A DNA stretch of 64,000 nucleotides from Streptomyces sp. Ru71 (GCF_002920535.1 NZ_PQSS01000029.1:1-64000); one strand, 5' to 3'; shown: positions 35,405-44,402, counted from the stretch's first letter. Program-made: numbers and translations. The notes: a model not told the origin generated them from the letters alone.

Positions 35405-35433
35405 TTGACGAACCGACTGTGCTGTTTTTTTAT
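35405..35433 (+). promoter_or_regulatory. Promoter of SARP 5, homologous to the SARP 1 promoter
   Basis: TTGACG (35405-35410), 17 nt, then TTTTAT (35428-35433). The segment TTGAC-RAACCG-N5-GCTGTTTT is shared position for position with the right half of the SARP 1 element at 510-533, but the left arm of that dyad is not present. The gap 35135-35526 shows nothing else clear. Confidence 0.65.
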
Positions 35434-35526
35434 CTGTGGTGTCCAAGTGTCAATAGAGCAGCAGGCAACCGGCGGCGGCACGAGCCGCCGAACCCCGGTC
35501 ACTTGCTTGAACTCACGGGGGAGAAC

Positions 35527-36357
35527 GTGGACATCCAAGTGCTGGGCACGCTGGCGGTGCGCGAGAACGGCGTGTCGATCGTGCCGACGGCGCCCAAACC
35601 GAGGCAGGTGCTGGCCCTGCTCGCCCTGCACGCCGACCAGGTGGTCCCGGTGACCGTGCTGGTGGAGGAGCTGTGGGGCAGCAAGCCGCCGCGCAGCGCC
35701 CGCACCACGCTGCAGACGTATGTGCTGCAGTTGCGCGAGCTGATCGCCGAGGCGCTCAGCCATGGCGAGGACGCGCGGGCCACGCCCAAGGACGTCCTGG
35801 CCACGGTCCCCGGCGGCTACCGGCTCAGGACGCGGGAGGGCAGCGTCGACTTCCGGGAGTTCGAGCTGCGCGCGGGCGCCGGTTACCGGGCCATGGACGC
35901 CAAGGACTACCGCGGCGCGGCCCGCCGGCTGGCCGACGCGCTCTCGCTGTGGACCGGGCCCGCGCTCACCGACGTCCAGGGCGGCATCCGGATCGACATG
36001 GAGGCCAGGCGGCTGGAGGAGGCGCGGCTGTCCGTGCTGGACCAGCGCATCGAGGCCGACCTCAGGCTGGGCCGCCACCGCGAGCTGCTGCCGGAGCTGA
36101 CGGTGCTGGTCAACCAGTACCGGATGCACGAGAGCCTGTACGGGCAGTTCATGCTGGCCCTGCACCGCTCGGGCCGGCGCGGCGAGGCCCTCGACGTCTA
36201 CCAGCGGCTGCGCAAGACCCTCGTCTCCGAGCTGGGTCTGGAGCCGTCCGCCGCGCTGAGCCGGCTGCAGCGCTCGATCCGCATGGCGCACCCCGAGACG
36301 CCGTCGGAGGCGGCGTCGAACACCGCGGGGCGCCGCCTGCTCGGCCGCACGGCCTGA
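35527..36357 (+). CDS. SARP-family transcriptional activator (SARP 5)
   Basis: 276 residues. It starts with GTG as VDIQVLGTL; winged helix with KPRQVLALLALHADQVVPV and RTTLQTYVLQLREL; BTAD with LSLWTGPALTDV, LEEARLSVLDQRIEADLRLG and HRSGRRGEALDVYQRLRKTL. Most of these segments are almost the same as in SARP 1 (582-1439), so they probably arose by duplication and may bind the same sites. It precedes the THN synthase operon by about 940 bp. The GTG start has GGGGGAGA upstream. Confidence 0.92.
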   Translation: MDIQVLGTLAVRENGVSIVPTAPKPRQVLALLALHADQVVPVTVLVEELWGSKPPRSARTTLQTYVLQLRELIAEALSHGEDARATPKDVLATVPGGYRLRTREGSVDFREFELRAGAGYRAMDAKDYRGAARRLADALSLWTGPALTDVQGGIRIDMEARRLEEARLSVLDQRIEADLRLGRHRELLPELTVLVNQYRMHESLYGQFMLALHRSGRRGEALDVYQRLRKTLVSELGLEPSAALSRLQRSIRMAHPETPSEAASNTAGRRLLGRTA

Positions 36358-36358
36358 C

Positions 36359-36390
36359 GCCGGCCCATTCGCACGCCGGCCCATTCGCAC
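36359..36390 (+). repeat. Two perfect 16-bp direct repeats after SARP 5
   Basis: GCCGGCCCATTCGCAC occurs twice without a gap (36359-36374, 36375-36390), followed by a partial third start GCCGGG. It is part of the 942-bp stretch to the THN synthase gene, which otherwise holds one small possible gene and promoter module B. Confidence 0.85.
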
Positions 36391-36579
36391 GCCGGGCCCG
36401 TTCGTCGGCGGGATCGATTCCCTCGGTTCGGCCGCGAGCGGGGCGGCAGCCTTTCTGCACGGGCGCGCGAGGCGGGCTGCGGCCATTCTCCAGTGGTATT
36501 CCAGGTGCGCTTTTCGTGAATTGCGGACGCCGCCGCGGACGGCTGTTCCCCGGCGGGAAGGTGCTGTTACCTTCCGGCC

Positions 36580-36780
36580 ATGGCGACGGAATCGAACAGC
36601 TCGACCGTCCATCGCGACGAGGACCCCCTCATCACCGGGCTGCTGGCCCGTCTGGCACCGCAGGGAAGGTGCGACTTCCTGCCCGACCTTCCGGGGCGGG
36701 AACTGCTGTCGTTGCTGAGCCGCTATCACCGGCGCCCGACCCGGGTGGGTTTCCCGGAACCGGTCGCCGAACGGAACTGA
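36580..36780 (+). CDS. Small hypothetical protein
   Basis: 66 residues. Codon third positions are G/C-rich as in real genes nearby, but no ribosome site precedes the ATG. The residues include DEDPLITGLLARLAP and GRELLSLLSRYHRRP, a helical pattern. No family recognised. It may be a leaderless gene or a chance open frame. Confidence 0.4.
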   Translation: MATESNSSTVHRDEDPLITGLLARLAPQGRCDFLPDLPGRELLSLLSRYHRRPTRVGFPEPVAERN

Positions 36781-36874
36781 GACTCCCCGGATTTCGCCTC
36801 GGCGCGTGACGGCGGGCCCGCCGCGCCCGGCCGTCGCGCTCGACGCCGCCTGGAAGCCCGCTGGACTGTGAGCT

Positions 36875-36972
36875 GGGTCACCCGGCGACGTCTTGGCGCC
36901 GGGACCCCGCACGTGTCACGATTCCCCCACACCTCCGCTGCCCGAAAACAGCTGCACGGCAGCGGATCGAGT
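36875..36972 (+). promoter_or_regulatory. Shared promoter module, copy B, driving the THN synthase operon
   Basis: GGGTCACC (36875), CCGGCGA (36882) and TTGGCGC (36893) at 11-bp spacing, GTGTCACGAT, CCGCTGCCCGAAAACAGCTG, GGCAGCGGATCGAGT. CCGCTGC (36935-36941) and GCAGCGG (36959-36965) form a dyad. It matches modules A (22631) and C (17254). It lies about 330 bp upstream of the THN synthase ATG. Confidence 0.75.
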
Positions 36973-37299
36973 GTCGTATACGCCGGTCCGTACAGGCGAG
37001 ACCGAGCCCCCTGCGATCCACGGCAGCCGGCTGCATTCCCCCGCAGCTGAAGTCCCTTCCCTGGAAGGACAGGCGCAGCCCGCCGTCGGCGCCCCCTGAC
37101 CGGCCGCCCTCACCACCACGCCTGCCCGGTCCGGGTCGAACGCGGATGTACCCGCCCGTCTCCTCAGCGACGGGCGCCTCCAGGCCACCGTGAAGAACTC
37201 GTCGACAACCGCACCGAGTCAGACGGGCGATCGGCCTGCCATCGGCTCAGCGTCCCACGCCCTTGCAGTCGAGACTCCGAAAAGAAGTGGATTCCAGAT

Positions 37300-38367
37300 A
37301 TGCCGAGGCTTTGCAAGCCGGCGATGAGCGCGCCGGAACACATCATCACCGTGGAAGAAACCCTGGAATTTGCCCAGCAGGCGCACGCCGGCAAGCCGCA
37401 GCTCCCCTTGGCGCTTCGTCTGATCCGCAACACGGGCGTGCAGAAGCGGCACATCGTGCAGCCCATCGAGCAGACGCTCCGGCACCCGGGCTTCGAGGAG
37501 CGCAACCGCATCTACGAGGTCGAGTCGAAGAAGCGCACCCCCGAGGTCATCGAGCAGGCCCTGGCCAACGCCGAGCTGACGGCGCGTGACATCGACGCGA
37601 TCATCTATGTGTCGTGCACCGGCTTCCTGATGCCGTCGCTGACGGCCTGGCTGATCAACAAGCTGGGCTTCCGCTCCGACACCCGGCAGATCCCCATCGC
37701 CCAGCTGGGCTGCGCGGCCGGCGGCGCGGCGATCAACCGCGCCCACGACTTCTGCATGGCCCACCCCGGCAGCAACGTGCTGATCGTCTCCTGCGAGCTG
37801 TGCTCGCTGTGCTACCAGCCCACCGCGGACGACATCGGCTCCCTGCTGTCCGACGGCCTGTTCGGTGACGCCGTCGCCGCCGCCGTCGTACGCGGCAACG
37901 GCGGCACCGGCATCGAGCTGGAGCGCAACGCCTCCTACCTCATCCCGGACACCGAGGAGTGGATCTCCTACGCCGTCAAGGACACCGGCTTCCACTTCCA
38001 GCTGGACCGCCGCGTGCCCGGCACGATGGAGCCGCTCGCACCGGTGCTGCGCGAGCTGGCCAAGGACCACAGCTGGGACGCCGGCAAGCTCGACTTCTAC
38101 ATCATCCACGCCGGCGGCCCGCGCATCCTGGACGACCTCGCCAAGTTCCTGGAGGTCGACCGGGACGTCTTCCGGCACAGCTGGTCGACCCTGACCGAGT
38201 ACGGCAACATCGCCAGCGCCGTCGTGCTCGAAGCCGCCCGCAGGCTGATGGAGGAGGAGACCCCGCAGCCCGGCGCCACCGGCCTCATCGCGGGCTTCGG
38301 TCCCGGCATCACCGCGGAGATGGCCCTGGGCACCTGGGCCGACGGGTCCGCGCAGCCCGTCGACTGA
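37300..38367 (+). CDS. rppA: Type III polyketide synthase, 1,3,6,8-tetrahydroxynaphthalene synthase
   Basis: 355 residues. It condenses five malonyl-CoA to THN, the aromatic core. The catalytic Cys138 (PIAQLGCAAGGAA) has the same number as in RppA, Cys106 lies in YVSCTGF as in RppA, and the His and Asn lie in IIHAGGPRILDD and EYGNIASAV. The N-terminus MPRLCKPA fits MATLCRPA of RppA, which supports the ATG at 37300. It is the first gene of a long plus-strand operon; cupin, aminotransferase and methyltransferase genes follow with overlaps or short gaps. Promoter module B lies upstream. Confidence 0.96.
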   Translation: MPRLCKPAMSAPEHIITVEETLEFAQQAHAGKPQLPLALRLIRNTGVQKRHIVQPIEQTLRHPGFEERNRIYEVESKKRTPEVIEQALANAELTARDIDAIIYVSCTGFLMPSLTAWLINKLGFRSDTRQIPIAQLGCAAGGAAINRAHDFCMAHPGSNVLIVSCELCSLCYQPTADDIGSLLSDGLFGDAVAAAVVRGNGGTGIELERNASYLIPDTEEWISYAVKDTGFHFQLDRRVPGTMEPLAPVLRELAKDHSWDAGKLDFYIIHAGGPRILDDLAKFLEVDRDVFRHSWSTLTEYGNIASAVVLEAARRLMEEETPQPGATGLIAGFGPGITAEMALGTWADGSAQPVD

Positions 38368-38399
38368 GCCCGCCGCCCGGACACAAGGAAGCGAACCAT

Positions 38400-38969
38400 A
38401 TGACTGACCTCATCCTTCCGCCGGGTGCGGGGCGCAAGCTGGTCACCCCGGCGCAGGAGGTGACCTTCAAGGCCACCAAGGAGATGGGCTCCTCCGTGTC
38501 GATCTTCGAGGTGATCGTGCCGCCCGGATTCGACGTCGGGGCACATGTGCACGGCGACGCCCAGGAGTTCTTCTACGTCCTCGACGGCGAGCTGGACGTG
38601 CTGTGCTTCGAGCCGACCGAGCGCACCGGGGACAGCTGGCACAACTGGGTGTCCGCCCAGGGCGACCGGGTCGTCCGCGCGGGCGAGGGCAGCTGCATGT
38701 TCGTGCCGCCCGGCACCCCGCACGCGTTCCGCAACGCCACGGACAAGCCGGTGAAGATGCTCTTCGAGTGCTTCCCGTCGCCCGTCCACGAGGACTACTT
38801 CGAGGAGATCGCGGAGATCTGGTCGCGCGGCACCGGGGTGGACCCCGCGGCCGTGGAGGACATGCGCAAGCGGTACGACGTCACCCAGCTGACCCCGCTG
38901 CGCTACGAACCGCCGTCGGCCGACGCGATCCACCGACAGCACACGCACGAGCAGCGGAGTGGGAGGTGA
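38400..38969 (+). CDS. Cupin-domain oxygenase (MomA-like, THN to flaviolin)
   Basis: 189 residues with one cupin fold. Motif 1 is GAHVHGDAQEFFYVLDGELDV (metal-binding His, His, Glu) in its key residues, and motif 2 is FVPPGTPHAFRN with the fourth ligand. Cupin proteins next to THN synthases oxidise THN to flaviolin (MomA in S. antibioticus); I assign that role by position. The start ATG lies 32 bp after the THN synthase stop with AAGGAAG upstream, and the stop overlaps the next gene. It may work directly with the aminotransferase in oxidative amination, as proposed for furaquinocin. Confidence 0.88.
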   Translation: MTDLILPPGAGRKLVTPAQEVTFKATKEMGSSVSIFEVIVPPGFDVGAHVHGDAQEFFYVLDGELDVLCFEPTERTGDSWHNWVSAQGDRVVRAGEGSCMFVPPGTPHAFRNATDKPVKMLFECFPSPVHEDYFEEIAEIWSRGTGVDPAAVEDMRKRYDVTQLTPLRYEPPSADAIHRQHTHEQRSGR

Positions 38970-40132
38970 CCGAGGTGGAACCGATTCCCCTGGTCCACGC
39001 GAGCCTGGGTGAGCGGGAGCTGGCGGCCGTCGCGGAGGTGTTCGCCTCCGGCTGGCCGGCCGGCCAGGGCCCCAAGGGCAAGGCGCTGGAGGCCCAGCTG
39101 GCCGAGAAGTACGGCGTCGCCGACGCCGTCGCGGTGAGCAACTGCGGCGCGGCCCTGCACCTGGCCATGCTCGCGCTCGGCGTCAAGCCGGGCGACGAGG
39201 TGATCGTCGCCGACTACGGCTTCCCCGCGCCCGCGCAGGCGGTGCGCTACATGGACGCCACCCCCGTCTTCGCCGACGTGCGGCCCGACACCTACACCAT
39301 CGACCCGCAGGCGGTGTCCGACCTGATCACCCCGCGCACCGTCGGTGTGATCGCGGTGGACACGGTCGGCATGCCCGCCGACTACACCGAACTGCAGGCG
39401 ATCGCCGACCGCCACGGACTGTTCCTCGTCGAGGACGCCGCCTGCGCGGTCGGGGCGACCTACCAGGGCCGCCAGGCCGGTGCGCTCGCCGAGGTGGGCT
39501 GCCTGTCCTTCCACGGACGCAAGGGCGCCAGCAGCGGTGAGGGCGGTGCGCTGCTCGCCCGCGACCCGAAGATCGGCCAGGACGTGCGGCTGCGCTCCTC
39601 CTTCGGCATCGGCAGCATCTTCGACATGGGCAACGTCGTCGGCCTGCCGATCCCGACGTTCACCGAGATCGGCTACAACTTCAAGCTGTCCGACATCGCC
39701 GCGGCGATCCTCCAGGTGCAGCTGGGCCGGATCGACGAACTGCTGCAGCGCCGCAACGCCATCGCCGCACAGTACGGCGAACTCCTCGCCGACGAGGAAC
39801 TGCTGACCCTGCCCCAGGTGCCCGAGGACCGCACCCACGCCTGGCAGACCTACATGGTCACGCTGGATGCGGGCGTGGACCGCGCCGCGGTCGCCGCAGA
39901 GCTGCGCGGCCAGGGCATCGGCTGCGGACACGGCACGTTCGCCGCCCATGTGCAGCCGGTGTTCCGTACGAAGCAGACGTGCCCCGTCTCCGCGGACCTC
40001 TTCGCGCGCCAGCTGGCGATCCCGATGCACGCGGAGCTCGCCACGCACCAGGTCGAGCGGGTCGTGGACGCCCTGCGCAGCGCGGTGCGGACCCATTCGA
40101 CGTCCACCCGGGCCCTGGGAGGGGCAGCATGA
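38966..40132 (+). CDS. DegT/DnrJ/EryC1-family PLP aminotransferase (8-aminoflaviolin type)
   Basis: 388 residues. The fold is that of sugar aminotransferases: SGWPAGQGPKGKALE, VSNCGAALHLAMLALG, LVEDAACAVGATYQG, and the PLP lysine in SFHGRKGASSGEGG. In furaquinocin and naphterpin pathways a homologue aminates the hydroxynaphthoquinone at C8. No sugar genes are nearby, so a ring substrate fits. GTG 38966 overlaps the cupin stop; GTG 38975, 8 nt after GGGAGG, is an alternative. The stop overlaps the next gene as ATGA. Its amine would be the substrate for diazotization by the ligase at 41343. Confidence 0.93.
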   Translation: MTEVEPIPLVHASLGERELAAVAEVFASGWPAGQGPKGKALEAQLAEKYGVADAVAVSNCGAALHLAMLALGVKPGDEVIVADYGFPAPAQAVRYMDATPVFADVRPDTYTIDPQAVSDLITPRTVGVIAVDTVGMPADYTELQAIADRHGLFLVEDAACAVGATYQGRQAGALAEVGCLSFHGRKGASSGEGGALLARDPKIGQDVRLRSSFGIGSIFDMGNVVGLPIPTFTEIGYNFKLSDIAAAILQVQLGRIDELLQRRNAIAAQYGELLADEELLTLPQVPEDRTHAWQTYMVTLDAGVDRAAVAAELRGQGIGCGHGTFAAHVQPVFRTKQTCPVSADLFARQLAIPMHAELATHQVERVVDALRSAVRTHSTSTRALGGAA

Positions 40133-41124
40133 CGAGCAACAGGCCGACACCCGACCGCATCATGCGGCTCATCAACGGATACTGGGCCACCGGCGTCCTC
40201 GCCGCCGCGTCCACGCACTCGCTCTTCACCCATCTGGAGAACGGGGCGGGCACGGCCGCCGAGCTGGCCGACCGCGCCGAGATCTCCGAGCGGGGCGCGC
40301 AGACCCTCCTGGACGGGCTCGTCAGCCTGAGCCTGGTCGAGCTGCACGAGGGCCGCTACCGCAACACCCCCGAGGCGTCCGTCTACCTGGTCGAGGACAC
40401 GCCCGTCTCGCTGGCCCGCTTCGCCAGGCTCAAGCTGACCCACATGGGCGCGCTGGCCGATCTGGCCGAGGTGGTCCGCGTCGGCGGGCCGGTCAAGGAC
40501 GTGGTGGTGGAGGTCGCCAACAACCCGCACTGGGAGGAGATCGTCAAGGCGATCGCCGCCCAGTCGGTGCCGGCCGCGGGCATCGCCGCCGAGGTGCTGG
40601 GGCTGGCCGACGCCGGCGAGGTGTCCATCCTCGACGTGGGCGGCGGCTCGGGCATCTACTCGGGCATCTGGCTGCAGAGCAACCCGGCCGCCCGCTCCAC
40701 CCAGCTCGACTGGGAGCCGATCAACGCCATCGCCCGCCGGCTGCTGGACGAGCGCGGCGTGGGAGAGCGGTTCACCACCGTCAACGGTGACTTCCACACC
40801 ACCGACTTCGGCACCGCGCAGTACGACATCGCGGTCTACTCCCACATCGCGCACCAGGAGGGGCCGGAGGACAACGTGGAGGTGTTCACCCGGCTCCGGC
40901 AGGCCCTCAAGCCCGGCGGGGCCCTGGTGGTCTGCGACTACGTCGTCGACGACGACCGCAGCGGCCCGGCCTTCCCGCTGATCTTCGCCTCGGAGATGCT
41001 GCTCAAGAGCAAGCACGGCAGCACCTGGCGCCGGGCCGACTACCGCGACTGGCTCGTCAAGGCCGGCTTCGAGGACATCTCCTTCCACGCCGCGCCGCCC
41101 GCCACCGTGGTCGTCGCCCGGTAG
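40129..41124 (+). CDS. SAM-dependent methyltransferase (O-methyltransferase family 2)
   Basis: 331 residues. The N-terminal helical dimerization domain contains a winged helix (AAELADRAEISERGAQTLLDGL); the SAM loop is ILDVGGGSGIYSG (about 165-177). The acidic LDWEPI and the late PGGALVVCDY also fit. The active-site His lies in YSHIAHQEG. It belongs to the plant/bacterial O-methyltransferase fold, but C-methyltransferases acting on naphthoquinones share it. It ends the first part of the operon, before a strong terminator. Confidence 0.92.
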   Translation: MTSNRPTPDRIMRLINGYWATGVLAAASTHSLFTHLENGAGTAAELADRAEISERGAQTLLDGLVSLSLVELHEGRYRNTPEASVYLVEDTPVSLARFARLKLTHMGALADLAEVVRVGGPVKDVVVEVANNPHWEEIVKAIAAQSVPAAGIAAEVLGLADAGEVSILDVGGGSGIYSGIWLQSNPAARSTQLDWEPINAIARRLLDERGVGERFTTVNGDFHTTDFGTAQYDIAVYSHIAHQEGPEDNVEVFTRLRQALKPGGALVVCDYVVDDDRSGPAFPLIFASEMLLKSKHGSTWRRADYRDWLVKAGFEDISFHAAPPATVVVAR

Positions 41125-41191
41125 CGGCAGGACCCGCTGACGGCCTGCGGTGACGCCGCCCCGGCGGCGCGATACGCAGGCACGAGCCACC

Positions 41192-41240
41192 GCCGCAGCG
41201 GCGGCCCCGGTGTTCGCGGGGCCGCCGCTGCGGCCTTTTT
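41192..41240 (+). terminator. Strong rho-independent terminator
   Basis: 17-bp perfect stem (GCCGCAGCGGCGGCCCC / GGGGCCGCCGCTGCGGC), 9-nt loop, then five T. It separates the THN/aminotransferase genes from the ligase gene, which thus probably has its own promoter in 41241-41342. Confidence 0.9.
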
Positions 41241-41342
41241 CCCCGGCACGGCCGCCACACCCTGTCCACGTGCCCCGGCATCCCGGCACCGAGGCGGCGA
41301 CAGCCCGAACGTCCCTCGCTCACCGCAAAGGAGACAGCCCCG

Positions 41343-42929
41343 ATGAAGGGATCTGTGGCCTATCAATCGATACAGAAGCGCGGCCTTCACATCGGCCTGC
41401 TGCCGGAGATGGCCGCCGCCGTCAACCCGTCGACGCCGATCTTCCTGGACCACGACCTGGACGTCCTGCCCGAGGCGGGACGGCGTCTGACGGTCGCCCA
41501 GTACGCCGACCACGTCGACGACCTGGCGGGCCGCCTGTGGGCGGCCGGGGTCCGGCCCGGCGAGCGCGTCGTGATCTACAAGACGGCCAACGCCGACCAC
41601 TGGATGCTCGCCGCCGCGGTGTCCCGCATCGGCGCCGTCGTGGTGAACCTGTCGCCGGCCCTGGACGCCAAGACCGTCACCGTCCTGCTGGAGCGGGTCG
41701 ACCAGCCGACGCTGCTCACCGACGGCACCAAGTTCGACGCCCTGGCCGACGTGCCGCTGGCGGACCTCACCCGCCGGGTGATCACCTCGGCGTTCGACCG
41801 CCCGGGCGCGATCTCGCTGGCCGAGCTCGCCGGCGCACCGCGCGTGAAGCCGGTGGTCCGGCCGATCGACGAGGCCGCGGTCATCACCCACACTTCCGGC
41901 ACCACCGGCATTCCCAAGCTCGTCGTGCACACCCCCCGCACCCAGGGCATCCGGCTCCTGCCGCAGTGGCGGCTGCTGTCCTTGATGCGCAAGAGGGAGA
42001 CCGTCGCCATCAACGTGCCCTTCGTGCACTCGCGGATGGTCGCGGCGATGTCCCTGGCGCTCCTGAAGGAGTACCCGGTGCTGCTGATGCGGGAGACGGC
42101 TCCCGCCGAGGTCGCCGAGCAGTTCCTCAAGCACCGGCCGGGCTTCGTCGAGGCGCTGCCCAACTCGCTGATGGAGTGGGAGGGGCTGGCCGAGGACCCG
42201 CGCGCGCCGTTCGGGTCGGTGAAGGTCTTCAGCAGCACCTTCGACGCCATCCACCCCGCCACCATGAGCAAGCTGCTCAAGGCCTCCGACCGGCGAGGCG
42301 CCCTGTTCTTCCAGATCTACGGGCAGAGCGAGGTCGGCCCGGCCGTCGGCCGCGCCTACTTCCGCCACTCCGCCCACAAGGCGAACGGCCGCTGCGTCGG
42401 CTGGGCCATGCCGATGGGCGCCGCGAAGGTCCGCGTGGTGAGCCGGGACGGGCACACCCCCTCCGAGACCAACCCCGGTTTCATCGAGGTCGCCTGGGAC
42501 GGCCTGGCCAAGACCTACTTCGCCGAGCAGGACCGCTACGACACCAACCGCAACGGCGACTGGTGGCGGACCGGGGACGTCGGCTACCGCACCAGGTTCG
42601 GCTGCCTGCACATGCTCGACCGCGAGGTCGACATGATCCCCGGGGTGCGCAGCTCCCTGGAGGTCGAGGACACCGTCCTCGCCAAGCTGCCCGAGCTGAG
42701 CGAGCTGGTCGTCGTACAGGGACCCGACTCCGAGGCGGTCCCGGTGATCTGCACCCACGGCGACCAGCCGCTGGACCGGACCCGCTGGCGCGCGGCCGTC
42801 GCCGACTTCCCGCAGCTGGCCGACCCGATCCAGATCCCCGAGGCCGAACTGCCGCGCACCGCCACGCTCAAGGTGCAGCGGCTCGCCCTGGCCGACCGGC
42901 TCAAGGACCAGCTGAAGAACCGCGCCTGA
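41343..42929 (+). CDS. AMP-forming ligase, probable ATP-dependent diazotase (CreM/Fur6-like)
   Basis: 528 residues, ANL superfamily. The ATP loop is THTSGTTGIPK (about residue 180), then QIYGQSEVGPAVGR, WWRTGDVGY and the C-terminal PRTATLKVQR with the adenylation Lys. The usual His at the HTS...NVPFVHS segment is present. No carrier protein or acid substrate gene is nearby. The combination with CreE/CreD homologues and an aminated naphthoquinone matches CreM-type enzymes, which activate nitrite with ATP to diazotize an aryl amine. An acyl-CoA ligase role remains possible. It starts at ATG 41343 after AAAGGAGA. Confidence 0.85.
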   Translation: MKGSVAYQSIQKRGLHIGLLPEMAAAVNPSTPIFLDHDLDVLPEAGRRLTVAQYADHVDDLAGRLWAAGVRPGERVVIYKTANADHWMLAAAVSRIGAVVVNLSPALDAKTVTVLLERVDQPTLLTDGTKFDALADVPLADLTRRVITSAFDRPGAISLAELAGAPRVKPVVRPIDEAAVITHTSGTTGIPKLVVHTPRTQGIRLLPQWRLLSLMRKRETVAINVPFVHSRMVAAMSLALLKEYPVLLMRETAPAEVAEQFLKHRPGFVEALPNSLMEWEGLAEDPRAPFGSVKVFSSTFDAIHPATMSKLLKASDRRGALFFQIYGQSEVGPAVGRAYFRHSAHKANGRCVGWAMPMGAAKVRVVSRDGHTPSETNPGFIEVAWDGLAKTYFAEQDRYDTNRNGDWWRTGDVGYRTRFGCLHMLDREVDMIPGVRSSLEVEDTVLAKLPELSELVVVQGPDSEAVPVICTHGDQPLDRTRWRAAVADFPQLADPIQIPEAELPRTATLKVQRLALADRLKDQLKNRA

Positions 42930-42985
42930 CAGCAGGTCCCGGGCGTTGCGTTGTCACGTCTTCACCCCCTACGTCTTGGAGTGTC

Positions 42986-44212
42986 ATGTCCCGCCGCCTG
43001 TTCACCTCGGAATCCGTGACCGAGGGACATCCCGACAAGATCGCCGACCAGATCAGCGACGCCGTCCTCGACGCGCTGCTGAGCCAGGACCCCGCTTCCC
43101 GCGTGGCGGTCGAGACCCTGATCACCACCGGTCAGGTGCACATCGCCGGCGAGGTGACGACCGCCGCGTACGCCGACATCGCCACGCTGGTGCGGGAGAA
43201 GATCCTGCAGATCGGCTACGACTCCTCCGCCAAGGGCTTCGACGGCGCCTCCTGCGGCGTGTCGGTGTCCATCGGCGCGCAGTCCCCGGACATCGCGCAG
43301 GGCGTCGACACGGCCTACGAGTCCCGGGTCGAGGGCGGCGCCGCAGACGAGGAACCCGACGAGCTGGGCCGGCAGGGCGCGGGCGACCAGGGCCTGATGT
43401 TCGGGTACGCCACCGACGAGACGCCCACCCTGATGCCGCTGCCGATCGAGCTGGCGCACCGGCTGTCGCGCCGGCTCACCGAGGTCCGCAAGGACGGCAC
43501 CGTCCCCTACCTGCGCCCCGACGGCAAGACCCAGGTCACCGTCGAGTACCTGGGCAGCACCCCGGTGCGCCTGGACACGGTCGTGGTCTCCTCGCAGCAC
43601 GCCGCCGACATCGACCTCGACGAACTGCTCACCCCCGACATCCGCCGGCACGTGGTCGAGCCGGTCCTCGCGCAGCTCGCCGACGACGGCATCAAGCTGG
43701 AGACCGAGGACTACCGGCTGCTGGTCAACCCCACCGGCCGGTTCGAGATCGGCGGCCCGATGGGTGACGCGGGCCTGACCGGCCGGAAGATCATCATCGA
43801 CACCTACGGCGGCATGGCCCGCCACGGCGGCGGTGCCTTCTCCGGCAAGGACCCCTCCAAGGTGGACCGTTCGGCGGCGTACGCGATGCGCTGGGTCGCC
43901 AAGAACGTCGTCGCCGCCGGTCTCGCCTCGCGCTGCGAGGTGCAGGTGGCGTACGCGATCGGCAAGGCCGAGCCGGTCGGTCTGTTCGTGGAGACCTTCG
44001 GCACCCACACGGTCGCCGTCGAGAAGATCGAGGAAGCCATCACCGAGGTCTTCGACCTGCGTCCGGCCGCCATCATCCGCGACCTGGACCTGCTGCGCCC
44101 GATCTACTCCCAGACCGCCGCGTACGGCCACTTCGGCCGGGAGCTGCCCGACTTCACCTGGGAGCGCACCGACCGCGCCGACGCCCTGCGCCGGGCCGCT
44201 CGTGCCCGCTGA
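42986..44212 (+). CDS. metK: S-adenosylmethionine synthetase (cluster copy)
   Basis: 408 residues, full length. N-terminal FTSESVTEGHPDKIADQISDA, GAGDQGLMFGYA, and the phosphate loop GGGAFSGKDPSKVDRSAAY are the MetK signatures. It makes SAM from methionine and ATP. It lies between the ligase and a methyltransferase and is probably a second copy dedicated to the methylations here. The N-terminus has a fully conserved catalytic His. The ATG lies 56 bp after the ligase stop. Confidence 0.96.
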   Translation: MSRRLFTSESVTEGHPDKIADQISDAVLDALLSQDPASRVAVETLITTGQVHIAGEVTTAAYADIATLVREKILQIGYDSSAKGFDGASCGVSVSIGAQSPDIAQGVDTAYESRVEGGAADEEPDELGRQGAGDQGLMFGYATDETPTLMPLPIELAHRLSRRLTEVRKDGTVPYLRPDGKTQVTVEYLGSTPVRLDTVVVSSQHAADIDLDELLTPDIRRHVVEPVLAQLADDGIKLETEDYRLLVNPTGRFEIGGPMGDAGLTGRKIIIDTYGGMARHGGGAFSGKDPSKVDRSAAYAMRWVAKNVVAAGLASRCEVQVAYAIGKAEPVGLFVETFGTHTVAVEKIEEAITEVFDLRPAAIIRDLDLLRPIYSQTAAYGHFGRELPDFTWERTDRADALRRAARAR

Positions 44213-44402
44213 GGGCACGCCGGGGCACCTCGGTGCCACAGTCGGCGGGGAGCAGCGAATCCCCCGTCTCGCCGCTCCCCGCTTCTCCCTCCTCGTTCCC
44301 CCGGCTCCTTTCGCCGTGCGCGCGGCACGAGGGCCCCAGCGCGCCGGACCGCCGTCGCTGCCCGGGACCGGACCACTACCGTTACGAAAGAGGTCAGTTG
44401 CA

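Noticed and set aside
36580..37299. Minus-strand small frames ahead of the THN synthase gene
   Set aside because: They overlap the conserved promoter module B and have no start signals or recognisable features.
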